A stretch of DNA of 23,298 bases from an uncultured Lachnospiraceae bacterium. Lineage in GTDB: Bacteria > Bacillota > Clostridia > Lachnospirales > Lachnospiraceae. Both the position numbers and the translations under genes were made by a program. A model generated the notes under the pieces. It worked only from the letters and a program-made list of their open reading frames with translations. It did no database searches and had not been told where the DNA came from. Below, one piece after another: positions 22,248-23,298 of this stretch. Numbering within the stretch: position 1 is the first letter of the stretch; each line of letters begins with the position of its first letter. Where the stretch lies: assembly GCA_902797705.1 (NCBI GenBank), contig CADBTX010000102.1, positions 1-23,298 of the forward strand, in the 5' to 3' direction.

Positions 22248-23298
22248 CAATGGTATCAAGAAGCCGGAGGTTGTCTTCGTGGGACATGAAGCAGATACGG
22301 ATATATCTGTTGTCTAAGAAGGGGAAGGTGCAGCAGTTTCTTATCATCATCTTTTCTTTGATACAGGCTTCAAAGACAGTGTCGGCGTTGGAATGGTCCG
22401 AATCCACACGGAAAAGCACAAAATTGGCACTTGGTTCGTAAACCGTCACGTTATCCATTTTTCTGAGCCTTTCCGTCACGTAGGAACGCTCGTTTCTTAT
22501 AAGAGCCGCAGTGCGCTCTATATAGTCCCTGTCCTTAAACATCTCGGGACCCGCCGTGTCAGCCAGGGAATTTATGCTCCAGGGGTTGAGCCTTGCCTTT
22601 ATCTCACGTATAAGATCCCGGTTTCCGGTTACGGCGTAGCCGAGTCTGAGCCCCGGGGCCGCGAAGAATTTGGATACGCCCCTTATGATAAATAAGTTAT
22701 TGTAGTAGTCCGTAAGGGGGATCCCCTCCTTTTTCTCCCTGTCATCCACAAATTCGATATAGGTTTCATCCACCATCACAAAGACATCCCTTTCCTTGCA
22801 GATATCCATGATCCTTCTCAAGGTGCTTCTGTCAATGGTGGTGGAGGTGGGGTTATTGGGGTTGCAGATTATCAGCATATCCATATCGGATTTCAGGGCT
22901 TCATCGAAGCGGTCAAATTCCAGGGCAAAGGCCTCCTTCTCCTTAAGCTGGAAATAGTAGCTCTTTCCTCCGGCGAGGGACAGCTCGCGCTCGTATTCCG
23001 AATAGGTGGGGCCGATGATCAGGCTTTTCTTAGGCTTTTTTATATCTATTATCATGGAGATGAGTTCGGTGGAACCGTTTCCCGGGATGATCTTTTCCGG
23101 ATCCGTTCTGCAGTAGGATGCAAGGACCGCCTTCAGTTCCTTGTATTCCCTGTCTGGATAGGAGGAGATACAGTCTATCTTTTCCTGAACGGCCTTTTTA
23201 AGAAGAGGAGAGATCCCTAAGGGATTTACATTGGCGGAAAAGGAAATGATGTCCTCCTTCTTTATGCCGTATATCTGCTCTATCATCTCCAGATCGCT
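22231..23298 (-). CDS. PLP-dependent class I/II aminotransferase, HisC/CobD-like (5' end outside window)
   Basis: About 355 residues are visible. The frame stays open to the window edge upstream of an internal ATG at 23286 (codons for S-D-L-E precede it), and family members usually begin a few residues earlier with an HG(S/G)D-like motif, so the true start is probably outside. Visible motifs: FSANVNPLG, PGNGSTELI (phosphate-binding turn), CNPNNPTS (Asn for the PLP ring), VDETYIEF (Asp for the pyridine nitrogen), and GVSKFFAAPGLRLGY with the Schiff-base Lys in SKFF. The fold is that of histidinol-phosphate aminotransferase and threonine-phosphate decarboxylase; the FSANVNPLG start leans to the CobD branch, yet no cobalamin or histidine genes adjoin it to decide. 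Its 3' end lies within a bidirectional terminator. Confidence 0.88.
   Translation of the reverse strand, partial: SDLEMIEQIYGIKKEDIISFSANVNPLGISPLLKKAVQEKIDCISSYPDREYKELKAVLASYCRTDPEKIIPGNGSTELISMIIDIKKPKKSLIIGPTYSEYERELSLAGGKSYYFQLKEKEAFALEFDRFDEALKSDMDMLIICNPNNPTSTTIDRSTLRRIMDICKERDVFVMVDETYIEFVDDREKKEGIPLTDYYNNLFIIRGVSKFFAAPGLRLGYAVTGNRDLIREIKARLNPWSINSLADTAGPEMFKDRDYIERTAALIRNERSYVTERLRKMDNVTVYEPSANFVLFRVDSDHSNADTVFEACIKEKMMIRNCCTFPFLDNRYIRICFMSHEDNLRLLDTIEKAVH

Overview
The window reads as chromosomal DNA of a Gram-positive anaerobe of the Clostridia, most likely a Lachnospiraceae member (Butyrivibrio-like). This is an inference from gene content and style: class B sortase, DUF6033 and DUF6449-type proteins, CarD, a YtrA/YtrB-type operon, TTG/GTG starts with strong AGGAGG-type ribosome sites, and a perfect SigD (sigma-28) promoter that implies motility. 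No rRNA, tRNA, CRISPR array, insertion sequence or phage gene was found. Coding density is high and all complete genes look intact.

Layout. (1) 1-1780: 3' part of a class B sortase gene overlapping a membrane GHKL (AgrC-like) histidine kinase. (2) 1816-3680: SigD promoter, DUF6033 protein and a sugar-nucleotide-type SDR, translationally coupled. (3) 3673-5567, minus strand: RsmF-like rRNA m5C methyltransferase followed by a small membrane-anchored coiled-coil protein. (4) 5596-8829: SNF-type Na+ symporter, DUF3737 beta-helix protein and EamA/DMT transporter, closed by a clear terminator. (5) 8811-12370: GntR(YtrA)-ABC ATPase-large permease operon whose promoter is embedded in the preceding terminator and carries a duplicated palindromic operator. 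(6) 12395-12898, minus: CarD-like regulator. (7) 13073-19917: five same-strand genes from an apparently leaderless promoter: beta-CASP metallo-hydrolase, dihydrofolate reductase, mannose-6-phosphate isomerase and the two halves of a heterodimeric ABC exporter. (8) 19958-22173: a long structured leader and an ECF-type sigma factor fused to a very long Ala/Gly/Thr tract, a probable membrane segment and a C-terminal domain of unknown identity. (9) 22231-23298, minus: PLP-dependent aminotransferase (HisC/CobD-like), cut by the window end.

The most unusual item is the sigma-factor fusion at 20215-22173. It looks like a one-protein envelope-signalling device: a sigma factor physically tied to the membrane, with no separate anti-sigma gene beside it, preceded by an ECF-like promoter and a hairpin-rich 5' leader. 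Other points are the exact SigD promoter in front of a DUF6033/SDR pair, the leaderless start of the metallo-hydrolase, and the overlap of sortase and sensor kinase.

All assignments come from reading motifs in the translated sequence; no database search, structure prediction or base-composition calculation was run.
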